Assembly (NCBI GenBank): GCA_001792895.1
Contig: MARA01000008.1
Location: 62,001 to 126,000 of the forward strand
DNA: 64,000 nucleotides
Direction of reading: 5' to 3'
From: Lentinus brumalis
Taxonomy: Eukaryota; Basidiomycota; Agaricomycetes; Polyporales; Polyporaceae
Part shown: positions 46,381-58,128 of the stretch, in pieces
Numbering within the stretch: the stretch's first letter is position 1
Layout: every line of letters begins with the position of its first letter
Program-made: the position numbers and the translations under genes
The notes under the pieces: generated by a model
The model's database searches: none
What the model saw: only the letters and a program-made list of their open reading frames with translations
What the model was told of the DNA's origin: nothing

Positions 46381-46761
46381 GGCATATAATATGCGAGAGT
46401 CGTTGATAGGTCTTGTGACAAACGAGGGGTAGATGCTGACGGGGAAAGCTGCCGTTCAAAACAGCAGGAATTATGCCAAGCACTAGGTTTCAGCAGATTA
46501 CGGTCGCCAGATGGGTATCTTGAAGAGCTCTAGAGAACTGTACAAGGAGATCTGCGAGCGGGGAAGAGGGAGGTGATGGTCGTTTGTCAAGACATCGGTC
46601 AACCATCCGCCACCGTTTCGTAGAGTTTACAAACTCCGCTCGTAAACGCCCACTTTTTCGGTGTGCATGTTGAGTCTCCGGCGGGCGCCAAGTCTCCCTC
46701 TGCGTCGCCGACCGAACTCGGTGGCGGATGTCGCTGCTCTCGAAGTCCCAAGCCTTCTAAT
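46381..46761. promoter_or_regulatory. Divergent promoter of SNT1-like and PIG-S genes
   Basis: 380 bp between two start codons that point apart. A plus frame from 46663 runs in frame into PIG-S (MHVESPAGAKSPS), so an earlier start is possible, but the ATG at 46762 fits the family better. No factor site is assigned. Confidence 0.35.
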
Positions 46762-49056
46762 ATGGCCCACGTCGACCCCGCTCAGCTATGTTTCGAAAAT
46801 GTTCGAACTAGGCGATACATCATTGCATCTTACTGGCTTGTCGTGATCCTTGCGATACCATTATGGTGGAAGACGACCAGCATCGAACGGCTCGCCCTCC
46901 CAGCTTCCCGTGTTCACGCAGCAAGTAGACGAGAGGTACAGCCGACCACACCTTGGGCTCAGGAGCGAATCTAACTCCATGAGAGATTCTGTTTCCTGTG
47001 ACAGTCAACCTGGAGACCAAGGATGGCACGGACGCTGCGGCTGCCGCACAAGGCGTGAAGTTCTGGCTCGAGATGGACCGCGCGGTCGGATTGGCGAGTG
47101 CTGTGGATATCTCGGTGACAACCGGTAACAAGTCGTGAGTAGCAGTACACTCTTTTTATGCTGTACTTCAGAGGACGACGTGTGCGCTCTCTAGAAGTGC
47201 AGCGTATAACGTTGTCTTGGGCCGAGGTGATCGCGAATCCGCTGTCGAAGGCAGGCAGCTATACTTCGACATACTTCCCGAGGACGACCAACTATGTGAG
47301 TGTCGGAGCGTACTCTCTCGGCGGTATATGTGCCAACAAGACTATTCTCAGCTTGGGATGTATCCATGGGAAGATTGGCCAGTACTCTATCGAAGCTGCT
47401 GATGCCATATAGCACCTACGCTGCATCTCATCTACAAGCGCAACGCGTCATGACGTATTCTCCCCGCTACCGCCTCGCGTTTACCCTGCTGAACGAAGAC
47501 GCGGCAAGTGGCAATGCTGCTTTGGCCTGGGATGTACGAGGCGCAATTCAGAGTGAGTTCTTCATTCTACAATGTTGTCGGACATCATTGGGCATGCACG
47601 ACGGTCTCTCACATACACTCGTCCGTCGAGAGCTACTCAAAGATGGCGACTAGAGCGCAGATCAGGATTGTGTCCTTCAACGGAGATCACCGTGTATCTG
47701 GTAGTCAGCATTGGGGTCCCTGTGAGTCATATGAGCAACGCTCGGATGTTCTGCAAGGGCCACCCTACAGTAACTTTAGTGCATGACCTCATCACAGCCG
47801 CGTCTGGGTGGTTGTGTGGTATCTTGAGTACTCTAGCGCACCAGCAGGTTCCGCCGCTGATGAAACATCACCAGCCCGAGGGCCTTGGCGGTCAATGCTC
47901 CATGCCAGAACCTCGTCGTGCAGCGTGCTACATCTTCTTCATCAGCGGAACGCTGACTCAAGCCGACAGCCCACTTTATCCCACTCTTGGGCAAGCTTTC
48001 TGTTCTGCACAACTTCACGATCGAAAGCCAAGTCCAGTTCCACGCCCCGCTCGCATTCGAGACTCAGCCGATCCAGCACGAAGTTTCCGAGGCACATGGT
48101 TTGACACACGAGGATCTGACTGTGTTCGTCAACTCTGCGGAATGGACGTTATGTGAGCATGCAGTCGTCTATCTATTCCTTGTCGCGGAAAACTCTAACC
48201 TCAGTTTGCAGCCTCAAGCGCTTCTAATGATCCCGTCATGCACTTCGTCCTCTTCATCCCCTCTGCGAAGAACAGCCCACTCCACATCCTCGACCACGAC
48301 GGCTCCGTCCACCCCTCCAATGCCTTCCTGCTGCCGCAATGGGGCGGCATCGTCCTCCTCAACCCTACCCACCCGCCGTCTTCCACGCTCAATCCCCTCC
48401 CGCGCCTCTCCGCAGTGGACCTCGACCCCGTCTTCAACACATTCGCGTATCAGCTTCTCACTCTGCTCGGCGTGCCCGGCCTCCCGCGTGACGTGCAGTC
48501 TGTTCGCGGACCAGCAGGGACCCCGCAAGAGCCGTTCACCGAGTGGGAACTCGACGCCCTCCTGAGGCGGCGCGCGTTGGAGAACGTCCGAGGGAGCTCG
48601 GAGACTCTGGAAAGCATCGTCCGCCTCGTCGACCAGATCGAGGGCATGCCCGTCGGCCCGGACGTCAAGGACGACGTCCAGGACGCGTTGGAGGCTTTGA
48701 ATGAGGTACGTCTGCTTGATCTCTTACTTGTGTCTCTCAGGTCGGGTGCTCAAAATTTGTCGTGGCAGGTTCACGAGGCATCCCGCTTCTCTCCCATCGC
48801 TGCGCTGAAGAGCTCAGCGCGAGCACTCACGCTCTCTTCCCGGGCGTTCTTCAACCCCGGCATGCTCGCGTTGCTGTACTTCCCGGCTGAGCACAACTAC
48901 GCAGTCTACACACCACTGTTCGCGTCAGTCGCAGCGCCGCTGGTGGGCGCGGTGCTTAGGGAGATTGCGGCATGGCGGAGGGCGCGTCGGGCGGCCAGAG
49001 AGCAGGCGAACGCGCCAACGCAGCAGACTATCGTAGAGTCCGCTAGGGGACAGTGA
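46762..49056 (+). CDS. GPI transamidase subunit PIG-S / Gpi17
   Basis: PIG-S is a subunit of the ER GPI transamidase, which attaches GPI anchors to proteins. The start MAHVDPAQLCFENVRTRRYI leads into the first membrane helix (IIASYWLVVILAIPLWW) followed by the hallmark KTTSIERLALP. Luminal exons carry NLETKDGTDAAAAAQGVKFW, GRQLYFDILPEDDQ, MTYSPRYRLAFTLLNEDA, LHNFTIESQVQFHAPL, then LTVFVNSAEWTL and MHFVLFIPSAKNSPLHILD, WGGIVLLNPTHP and FAYQLLTLLGVPG. The last two exons have VHEASRFSPIAALKSSARAL, EHNYAVYTPLFASVAAPLVG (second membrane helix) and end with a basic cytosolic tail RRARRAAREQ before the stop at 49056. Introns are 50-65 nt. The two-helix topology with a large luminal domain matches the family. 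Confidence 0.92.
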
Positions 49057-49556
49057 GGTGCACTCTTGTACTTCCCGACATAACTTATTTTAGGGTCCAT
49101 CCTTCTTGTACATTGCGCGTGCGAAGATAAGGACATGTACAGTGCGATGCCCCATGCATATGCGTATACCCAGTTGGTGAGCGATGTAGGGATCAAGCCA
49201 GCACGAGCCTGCCCGAGGGTGTAGCCTCGAAGTTCGGCGGCATGACGGATCTTGTCTCTGAGGTGCAGACAGTTGATGAACAAGGGTGTATGCGGCAGCA
49301 GTACGTGCCAGTACAGGCGAGGCTGCGCCGCACATTTTCCGAATCGTGCAGGACGAGGTACAAGTTACAACTTCTTGGGTGAACGTCCTGGAAAATACAA
49401 TTGAACAAAAGCTTGCATACATGCGCACACAGACACCATGCATCAACTCCAGAATACAGCGGCACCGTCCCATGGGCCCAGTCCAAACAGGATGCTTGAT
49501 CGAACTCGAAACAAAACTCCAGCGACTCACAAAGCCTTCGAGCGCACATCGACCAA
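49057..49556. other. Convergent spacer, nothing recognised
   Basis: 500 bp between the PIG-S stop (plus) and the stop of a small minus-strand gene. Open frames on both strands lack motifs or splice support. Confidence 0.3.
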
Positions 49557-49892
49557 CTACGCCTTCGAATTCGCGTCCACCCTGTTCACGCCCTCCTGTC
49601 CTGTACCCCACCACCAACCACCTCAGCACACGGCACCCCAATCGCACACGAAAACAATGACATGGCACTCACGATGAGCCGCCGCAGAGGCACTATCCTC
49701 CTGCCTGACTGGAACGTTCCTCGAGGGATTACTCGGTCCAGGGGAGAAAAGGTGAAGCGCGAGTGCACCGATACCTGCCGCGCACGTCGCGAAGGCGAGC
49801 TACGTCCAGCGTCGTCAGTTCGCGAACACCGCGTATGTGTGGCCACCACTTACCCCCTTGCTCGGTGTCGAAGTTATCGGTGGCCTGTTCAT
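49557..49892 (-). CDS. Small 69-aa single-pass membrane protein, unknown
   Basis: The gene is too short to stand out as one open frame but has clear splice signals. Three exons (49892-49854, 49799-49673, 49600-49557) join in frame to 69 aa. Intron 1 is 54 nt with GTAAGT, an internal CTGAC branch-like site and CGTAG. Intron 2 is 72 nt, from GTGAGT to TACAG. The protein starts MNRPPITSTPSKG, has one hydrophobic stretch (LAFATCAAGIGALALHLF, about residues 14-31), then a polar tail (NPSRNVPVRQED) and ends DANSKA. A short positively charged N-terminus before one helix fits a mitochondrial inner-membrane or ER small protein. I do not recognise a family. It lies between PIG-S and UBC4. Confidence 0.6.
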
Positions 49893-50243
49893 GATAGCGT
49901 TCTAGCGACGGAGATGACAGTGTAACATCAAGAAGAGACGAACTGTGCGCGTCGCTGGCGAAGGCGGGGCGGCGGCGGATCGAGGACTCATGACGTTCTC
50001 ATGAAGTCATGGCGAGACTCATCCGTTCGGGACATACTTTGGCGCCCACATACAATATGCCGAGCAAAAAGAACAGCAACAACGCCGGATGATCACATTC
50101 GCGAAAAGGAAGGATTGCCATCAATGGAGGGATTGTATACATAAATGCGATTGTACGAGGGGACTCAACGGAAGACAGCTCAACGGGACACAACACATCG
50201 TACACCACACCGCTCGTTCGTCATGTCGTCAGCCTGACACTCA
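49893..50243. other. Spacer downstream of the UBC4-like gene
   Basis: 350 bp holding the 3' UTR of the E2 gene and the promoter of the small gene, both on the minus strand. Nothing else is recognised. Confidence 0.3.
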
Positions 50244-51333
<1,090 letters not shown>

Positions 51334-52036
51334 CGCGAAGTATCTAGTAGCCTAGAGAGAGGTCGTAACTGTGCGTGGGGGCGCATAGTGCACACGATCG
51401 TGCGGGATCGAGGGACAGATGGGGGCGATGGCGCATGTAGGCAATTGTTCCGACGACGCGAGCAGCGACGAAGACAACGAGCACAATCCAAACGACATAG
51501 TCAGCGCATATAGCGGCAATCGCGACCGCGACGACACTCACACTGAGGGAGACGAAAGACGATGAGAGAAGATGGTGGATGGAGACAAGGATGCGGAAGC
51601 GCCAGTCCGCTGTTTGGCCCTTGTCTCTGTGTTTGGCCTGATTACCAGAGCATCCGGCCGGCACTTCCCGATAAGCCCATTTGTTATCCCATCAACAACG
51701 TCGTCTAAGCACGCGTAACAATCCAAAACCACATCGTCCTCGTCCTGACAAAGCCTTGAAAATGCACTTGATCAGCAAGCGACCTCCCTGCGACGTCCCA
51801 TGATCCAGCTGGATACACTAGGAGGACGATATAAGTATGCAATCGCGAACAGACGGTGTGATTGTCTCATCGTGGCATGGACAGTCGGCTTCACCATCTC
51901 ACTAAGAACCAGGACAGCGGTGTACCCTGCATCGCATCGGCCAGCCCCGGATATGACTGGGCCGATGCACCTGTTGAGGCTAGCGAGATGCGCTTGGCCA
52001 CGAACTCGAGTGAAAATATACTATCCTGCTCAACAA
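51334..52036. promoter_or_regulatory. Upstream region of the UBC4-like gene
   Basis: About 700 bp between the E2 start and the stop of the SLD7-like gene, both on the minus strand. It contains the E2 promoter and the other gene's 3' UTR. No gene or repeat is visible. Confidence 0.3.
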
Positions 52037-53425
52037 TCATGACGGCGCCTCGCAGACGTACATCCTGACATGCGCCTCCACAAAATGCTCGATGGCGGCG
52101 CTCTCCAGTGGACTGACGGCCATACGTCGTCGCTGCAAATTGTTGCATGAGCAAAGAAACCGCAACAAGAGAGCACGTCACAAACCAATGCAAAAGCCGC
52201 GCCCTGATAACACATCTGGAACACATTCTTGAACTCCGGATGTGTCTTCTCTATGCCCTCCTCGGCGAGCCTCTTCGTCACCGCTCTCTTCACAGCCTAC
52301 CAATCTTGTCAGCAACTGGTACGCACGGTACCACATAGATTTTTCGCTTACGTTCTTGTTCTCCCTCTCGATCTCAGCATTGCCAAGCACCGCTTCCAGT
52401 GGCCCACCTTTCAGAGACCCAAAGACGTCCGCCTCGGACGTGCTCCGGCTGAGGCCTGCGCGTGATGGGACCCTCGGGACCTTGAAGACGTCCTTGTCCC
52501 TCTTCACACCAACACGCGCCTCTTTCCCGAGTGCCTTCACGCTCACGACAGGCTGAGCGGCCTTCTGCGGCTTCGGCATTCGCAGCATAGTCTCTGCCGC
52601 TGCTTTCCGCAAGGCATCCTCGTCACGGCCCTTGCCTTTGGTATCCGTAAGTTTCGCGCGCTTGCCGCCCTGTGCTGCTACGCCGGATAGATCGAAGGGG
52701 ACGCCTGACGCGTCTCTTGCGCGCTTGCTTCCCGTGGCGAGAGGCGGACGACGAGGGGTAGGATCGTCCGGTCGAGGGAGACGGAACGATGGTGGTGGAG
52801 GAGGGCCCGGAAGGATGCGTGCGGCAAGGAGATGGAAGGTCTTCGGCGGCGCTTGAGACGTTGACGGGACGGACGACTCTCCATTTGGTGCAGTGTCGCG
52901 CAACTCGCCGTAGATGAGGAGATCTGGCGTGTCGGGGTCATCTTGGAAAACATGTCAGAAGCGGGAAACGCAGAAGGATGCGATGGACACGTACTGTCGT
53001 CGGTCAGACTGACTCGGATACCGTACTCTGTTCGTTCTTGTCCTGGTGGGATCGGAGTGAGGCAGAACATGTTCTCAAAGTATATCCGAGTCAACGCCGC
53101 ATCTGGGTGGATATCCCTACATAACCGTCAGGAAAGGCTCGGGAAACGCAATGAAAGCATTGGATACGTACACGTTGATGTCCCCAAGAGGGTCAATCCA
53201 TGTATCTTTGACCTTGGCCGGGCCGATGAGGTGCAACGGCAAACCTCGTAAACTCTCGAGAGTCAGAGCGAGTGTATTGTTAAAAAGTGCAGGGCTTCCA
53301 TGGACGTCACCAAGCTTCACACTGAAGCTCAACCCATCCAGGAGAAGGTGAGAGTCTGGTAGGGACAACGAGCCGCGATAGAGTAGTCGGTGGGCAGGAC
53401 CCGTGGACTTCGATGGGGTATCCAT
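52037..53425 (-). CDS. SLD7-like DNA replication initiation factor
   Basis: Yeast Sld7 binds Sld3 and helps load Cdc45 at replication origins. The ATG at 53425 (MDTPSKSTGPAHRLL) begins an N-terminal beta-rich part: YRGSLSLPDSHLLLDGLSF, TLALTLESLRGLPLHLIG, then TRIYFENMFCLTPIPP and YGIRVSLTDD, then PDLLIYGEL. A disordered basic and Pro-rich middle follows (GPPPPPSFRLPRPDD, KRAKLTDTKGKGRDED). The C-terminal domain resembles the Sld7 C-terminus: KRAVTKRLAEEGIEKTHPEF, KNVFQMCYQGAAFAL, an intron, then SAAIEHFVEAHVRMYV, with a stop at 52037. About five exons with normal introns are needed. The family call is from memory of the C-terminal pattern. Four ACGCGT boxes upstream support an S-phase role. 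Confidence 0.6.
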
Positions 53426-53558
53426 AAAGAGGTATCTGTGGCACATCAATGAGTTCATGCTAAGGACTGTGTACACACTTCAGCCAAGCCATTGCACCTG
53501 TTGCCGTCCAGCAGGGTGTGATTTGCGTAAAGTTGGACGCAGTGGTTCGAGCGACTGA

Positions 53559-53666
53559 ACGCGTTTCGACGCGTGTTATTCACTCCAGCGGGTACGTCCC
53601 TAGCCTTTTGTCAGCCATTTCAGACTAGCTGAACACCTACACCATACCTACGCGTTCGAGACGCGT
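53559..53666. promoter_or_regulatory. Cluster of four ACGCGT (MCB) elements
   Basis: The palindrome ACGCGT occurs at 53559-53564, 53569-53574, 53650-53655 and 53661-53666, as two pairs spaced 10 and 11 bp. They lie in the 469-bp gap between the SLD7-like start (53425, minus) and the F-box start (53895, plus), 134-241 bp upstream of the former. ACGCGT is the core of the MluI cell-cycle box bound by MBF-type factors that drive G1/S genes in fungi. Chance would give about one such hexamer per 4 kb. Direction of action is inferred. Confidence 0.65.
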
Positions 53667-53894
53667 GTAGAAGTCAAGTGGTTGAGACGAGCCTTGGGCG
53701 CGTCAAGGAGGTATTAGGCGCTTACAGCTCGGGAGTGCCGTGATGGCCGAGCGAATCTAGATTGTGAACCACTTCCGAACTTCAACTTGCGAACAACTCC
53801 AACCTCACTCGGCTTGTGCCCTTTGCAGATACTCATAGGTAGGTCATGCACGTCCCTCATGGCAACGCCTCAGTTCTGAACCACAGCATCAGCG

Positions 53895-55178
53895 ATGTCT
53901 TCCGCAATGCTAGTGGCATCGACTGTCCGAGGGCTGCCAGGGGAGCTCGTGGACCAGATCATCAACTTTCTGTATGACGACATGAACTCTCTCAAAGCAT
54001 GCGCACTTGTCACGAAGTCATGGACTCCCTCCTCTCACTATCATCTCTTCAGCACCGTGCTCTGTTACCCGGACACACCTGGGAGGACGGTTGAAGAGGT
54101 TCTGGCATGGGCGTCATCCGAAGGGACGCGAGCCGCGCTCTATGTAACAACACTGGTTGTCCAGCCGCGCAGTCTCTGCCATGATCCCTACTACTCGTTT
54201 TGCATGGTTGATTTTGGATTGCTGATCATGCGTATGCCAAACGTCCGGCGAGTAACTTTCCGGGAGGTAGTCATTCATTCGCACATCTCGCCGACTTCAA
54301 CCACGATACGTATGCAATCGCATATACGGCCCCTCGATCGCTTATCTGTCGTATCCTGCAGGACATCGAACTACGCACCCAATGCCATCGCCGACTTGCT
54401 CCAAGTTTTTCCGGAAATTGATCAGCTGGAGTTCGTGAATACGCCCTGCTCTTGGGATCTACCCCTGGAGTCTACCCCGTGGTCCGCGTCCTTCCTGTCT
54501 AAAGTGCGCGTCACCGACCTTTCAATCGACTCCGTATACGACTCCGGAGGGTACTTGTGTCGCATATTAGGGCACGCCGATTCACCCATTGGGTCCCTCC
54601 AGAGGCTGGGACTGCCACTACCACGGCCGTCGGAACCCTTTACGCTCGACAACTTCCTATCTCACACCATGAAAAGCCTCGTTGACCTCAGGCTCGACGT
54701 GGTCCTCAGCATACTCATCCCTCACATGTTTGATCCACCCCTGAGTATGTACCCGCACTCAACTGTACATAACGACTACTGTGGAGCTCGCTGACATCGC
54801 CCTCGTGTTACAGCTGAGCCTGTGCCCTGGCAATGGCGGTCACGGATATTGACTGAATTCAACTCTCTGAGAACGCTGCGCCTCAACTTCGCGGCTAGGA
54901 GCCTTTCCGCCCCCGCGTCTCTGCAGATCGCGGCGTATAACGATATCATCCATGCCAATGCTGAGCTCATACTCTGCGCACCGCCGCATCTACCAAGCAT
55001 TATCCTCACCTTCCTCCATGATGACTCATGGGACGCAGAAAGCACCAATCTGATTCGCGGTCTACCTGCCTGGAGTCGCCTGGACGAGGCTCTCCTGCAC
55101 CTCCGATACCTCAAGAGCATCGTGTGTATGATCTCGATGGACGCCGACGAGTCACGACAACGACCCGGCGGAGGCTGA
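53895..55178 (+). CDS. F-box protein (Agaricomycete type)
   Basis: Such proteins join substrates to SCF ubiquitin ligases through Skp1; Agaricomycetes have hundreds. Two exons (53895-54744, 54814-55178) join in frame to 404 aa. An F-box motif spans about residues 13-50: GLPGELVDQIINFLYDDMNS, then KACALVTKSWTPSSHYHLF. The rest alternates hydrophobic strands in an LRR-like way (ALYVTTLVVQP, MPNVRRVTFREVVI, LDRLSVVSC, IDQLEFVNTPCSW, LQRLGLPLP, SLVDLRLDVV). The reading ends RQRPGGG at 55178. A shifted frame continues with PAEADLLRVLPDTSS, which looks more like a usual F-box protein C-terminus, so a missing exon or a one-base slip near 55150 is possible. Confidence 0.8.
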
Positions 55179-55527
55179 TCTCCTCCGTGTTCTTCCTGAC
55201 ACATCGAGTCCATCGTATCGGCGAGTTACGATGTCTGAATCGAGAGAAGACGGCGACTATGCTACGATTTTCGCAAGCGGTCTTCCAAAAGCCTGTTCTG
55301 CAGGGCTAGTCTGGATTACCATCATGAGCTGAAGGTGCGCAGAATCTCGGAATTTTTAGACTCGGCTGAGAGGAGACCTATACAGCAAACGATCGACGCA
55401 TGCGCGGGTGCCGGCCTTGATTACCTCGTCACAGGCCTATGATCCGGAAGTCTACCCTTATGCGCATGCGTCCCAGGTCTATGTCAACCGCCTAGTTATC
55501 GTACACAACAGACCTTCATACAATTCA
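55179..55527. other. Convergent spacer
   Basis: 350 bp between the F-box stop (plus) and the epoxide hydrolase stop (minus). It may contain an extra coding end of the F-box gene, as noted there; otherwise nothing is seen. Confidence 0.3.
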
Positions 55528-56724
55528 TCAAAGACTCTTCGCGATAAATCTCTGGATATGCTTCACCACTTCTTGCGGCTGCTCCTGCTGCACCCAATGT
55601 CCAGCACCGTCAATTAAAACCACATCCTCCTCGGCCATCCTTGTGAACACCTCCGTCCGCATCTTCTCCAGCGCGCCTGGATGCTGGAAGACACCCCAGT
55701 CCTTCTTGCCCGACAGGTACATCACCGGGATCTCGACCTTCTTCCCCGAGAACAAGCTGAGTTCCTCCGCGGTCGACTCACTGATCATCCCGCGATACTT
55801 GTTCAGCCCTCCTTGGAAGCCCGTCCTCCCGTACTCGCTCACATACACGCCGAGCACGTCGTCTGCGAGCCACCTCGCCGACTTCGTCTGGACCTCCTCC
55901 GCAGATGGCGCCCCCTCCCGCACCACATCAGCCATGCTCGCGTCGCGCGGCATCACGTAGTAGTGCGGAAGCCGCGCGAGGCCTTCGGCGGTGGGTGGCA
56001 CTGGCAGTGGTTGCGGGTCGTTCCCCTCCCAGTCCGCGCTCTTCATGTGGAAGTACGCGCGCAAGAACGCGTGCAGGCCCTGCGGCGGCTCCGTCATCTC
56101 CGCATTCGCACTCGGGCCGGAGAAGTAGTGCGTATAGTGCTTGCGCGGGGGGTCGAGCTGTGCGAGCCCCGCATCGACCAACCGGTCCAGCAGCCACGGA
56201 CGGACGGGCAGCGCGGCTGGGGCGTCCGGCGCTGAGTCGGTTGCGAAGGGCAAAGCGGGGGCACCGGTGAAGGGCGCGCTCATCAGGATGACACTGCGGA
56301 AGAGGTCAGGCCGCGCGACGGCGCAGTAGCCAGCGAGCGTCGACCCGAAGTCGTGCCCGATGACGACCGCAACGGAGGTGTATCCGAGAGCTGCTACGAG
56401 GGCGATTACATCGTGCGCAAGGTTGAGCATGCGGTATGGATGGAGGTCATCCTCGAAAGCCACGGGGCGATAGTTGCCTCCTGGGATGTTTGGCTTCGTG
56501 CGACCGTAGCCTCGTCCGTCAGGAGCTACGACACGGTATCCCTGGCGGGAAAGGGGGACGATGATGTCGCGCCAGGAGTAGGAGAGCTCGGGGAAGCCGT
56601 GGAGGAGGAGGACGAGCGGCGCAGTGCGATCCCCTGCTTCAAGGATATGCAGCTCGAGATCGCGTACCGCGAGACTGCGAGATGTGATCTCTTCTGGGAG
56701 TCCAGGCCAAGACGGTTCGGACAT
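55528..56724 (-). CDS. Epoxide hydrolase (alpha/beta-hydrolase fold), single exon
   Basis: It hydrates epoxides to diols through a covalent ester with an Asp. One uninterrupted frame of 398 aa runs from ATG 56724 (MSEPSWPGLPEEI). The oxyanion motif HGFPE is at residues 42-46. The nucleophile Asp is in GHDFGS (about residue 125). Cap-domain tyrosines fit the family: HYTHYFSGP and YGRTGFQGGLNKYR. The acid Asp is in SGKKDWGVF and the catalytic His in DGAGHWVQQEQP (about residue 376). There is no signal peptide or membrane anchor, so it is a soluble enzyme. Substrate could be a xenobiotic or lipid epoxide. It is intronless, unlike nearly every neighbour, which might mean intron loss or transfer but is not unusual for the family. 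Confidence 0.93.
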   Translation of the reverse strand: MSEPSWPGLPEEITSRSLAVRDLELHILEAGDRTAPLVLLLHGFPELSYSWRDIIVPLSRQGYRVVAPDGRGYGRTKPNIPGGNYRPVAFEDDLHPYRMLNLAHDVIALVAALGYTSVAVVIGHDFGSTLAGYCAVARPDLFRSVILMSAPFTGAPALPFATDSAPDAPAALPVRPWLLDRLVDAGLAQLDPPRKHYTHYFSGPSANAEMTEPPQGLHAFLRAYFHMKSADWEGNDPQPLPVPPTAEGLARLPHYYVMPRDASMADVVREGAPSAEEVQTKSARWLADDVLGVYVSEYGRTGFQGGLNKYRGMISESTAEELSLFSGKKVEIPVMYLSGKKDWGVFQHPGALEKMRTEVFTRMAEEDVVLIDGAGHWVQQEQPQEVVKHIQRFIAKSL

Positions 56725-57052
56725 GTTGGGGTCGTATCAATACTAGGAATGTGAATGTGAGTCTGTGGGTCTGTGAACCTAGCGAGCGTATGTAGGACGC
56801 GGGAGGCCTTGGCCTATACTTCTCACGAGTCACGATGCAGTGGAGCAGAGGCAGCTGACTCTACGTTGTTCCCAGGACCGTAGTCTCATACCAATACTAC
56901 CTAAGATTAAACTAGATCTGCACGTATCGGGAGCTACGTGGGCAAATCTTGGAAGCCAGTGGAAGGTTAAACTTGACATTGGTATTCTGTAGCGAGCCTG
57001 GCGATGACGCACAAAAAGAAAGACTGGCAAAAGCTGTCGGTCGTGGGAACTA

Positions 57053-57123
57053 TGCATTAAGGGGGAATCGAACCCCCGGCGGGTCGATGGCAACGACCCA
57101 GGTTACCACTACCCCATTAATGC
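57053..57123 (-). tRNA. tRNA-Gly (GCC)
   Basis: Read on the minus strand the 71 nt fold as a cloverleaf: acceptor GCATTAA pairs with TTAATGC and leaves discriminator A. The D-arm contains GGGGTAGTGGTAACC. The anticodon stem GGTCG/CGACC closes the loop TTGCCAT, giving anticodon GCC. The T-arm is GGGGG-TTCGATT-CCCCC. No intron is present. It lies 330 bp upstream of the epoxide hydrolase start. Confidence 0.95.
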
Positions 57124-58128
57124 GACAAGACACTGGCGGCACTGACGTATTATATCAATTACACCGTCGATGTATCAAGTTCGACAGTTGAGGACAGTTG
57201 CCTTCCTCTCACCTTCCTCCTCCTCAACTCTGACTCAGGCTGGCACCCCGACATAAGCAATCACATCAGAAGTATATGAGTGCCCGATGGTGAAACCTCC
57301 ATCGATCACCCGTACTTACTGAATGCAGATCGCGGCGGTGGTCTGACCCGACATAGCGGTATGTGGTTCAACATGGTTTCCATTGGCTGACTTATGATTC
57401 AGATTTGTGGGTATGCCAGCTAGCCGACGTAAACCACTGTGTCGCGCTCCGAGAGGTGGAGACATAAGAAGCGCTGGCCATCTCCCATCATCATCATCGT
57501 AACTTACTCAACGGATGCACCGACTCCTCTCGCTCGCTCCTCCTCGTTCCAAGGTGGTTCCTTCTCCGTTTGAGACTTCCAGATTATCGTGGATAGCAAC
57601 TGAAATGTCTGTGATGTGATTCAAGTATGTAGGTCAATCAAGTTTTACTTGCACATCGCTCATGTACACTGCATGGGCGTCGCGCTCATCCATGATGGCC
57701 GTAGCCCGAAGGCCTTTGGACTACATAGCATCGGTCACAGTGCCTACGCAACTGGCCAATCCTACAGCCAGATCTGAACCGCCGCCGTGTGATCGTGCAC
57801 CGTCCCATACTTAGCATCGGTGGAGGAACTCAGTTTGGGAGGCCGCCCCGGCATCACATCGAGCGGGTATGGATGGCTGCAAGCTGTTGCGGACCTGAGC
57901 GGTATGTTTCAGCACGCAACAAACTCACGGGTGCCCCGCCCCAGAAATGATGGCTGCCAGGCCGGAGTCGGGATACAAAAGGCGAGCACGAGTTGCCTCT
58001 GGATCCTCAGCTTGCTCACCTTCCTTCAACGTACTGAGGCCGGATCCTCTTCACTTCCTCTAGTCTTCAGGCACCTTCCGCACTTTCAGTCTCCTACGAC
58101 ATATCACGACCCCCGCGTTACGCCCGAA
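57124..58128. promoter_or_regulatory. Upstream region of the secreted protein gene
   Basis: About 1 kb without a gene. It has a pyrimidine-rich tract around 57200-57240, a short (CAT)n run near 57490, and a TACAAAAGG sequence at about 57976 that could serve as a TATA-like element about 150 bp before the ATG. These are guesses from composition. Confidence 0.3.
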
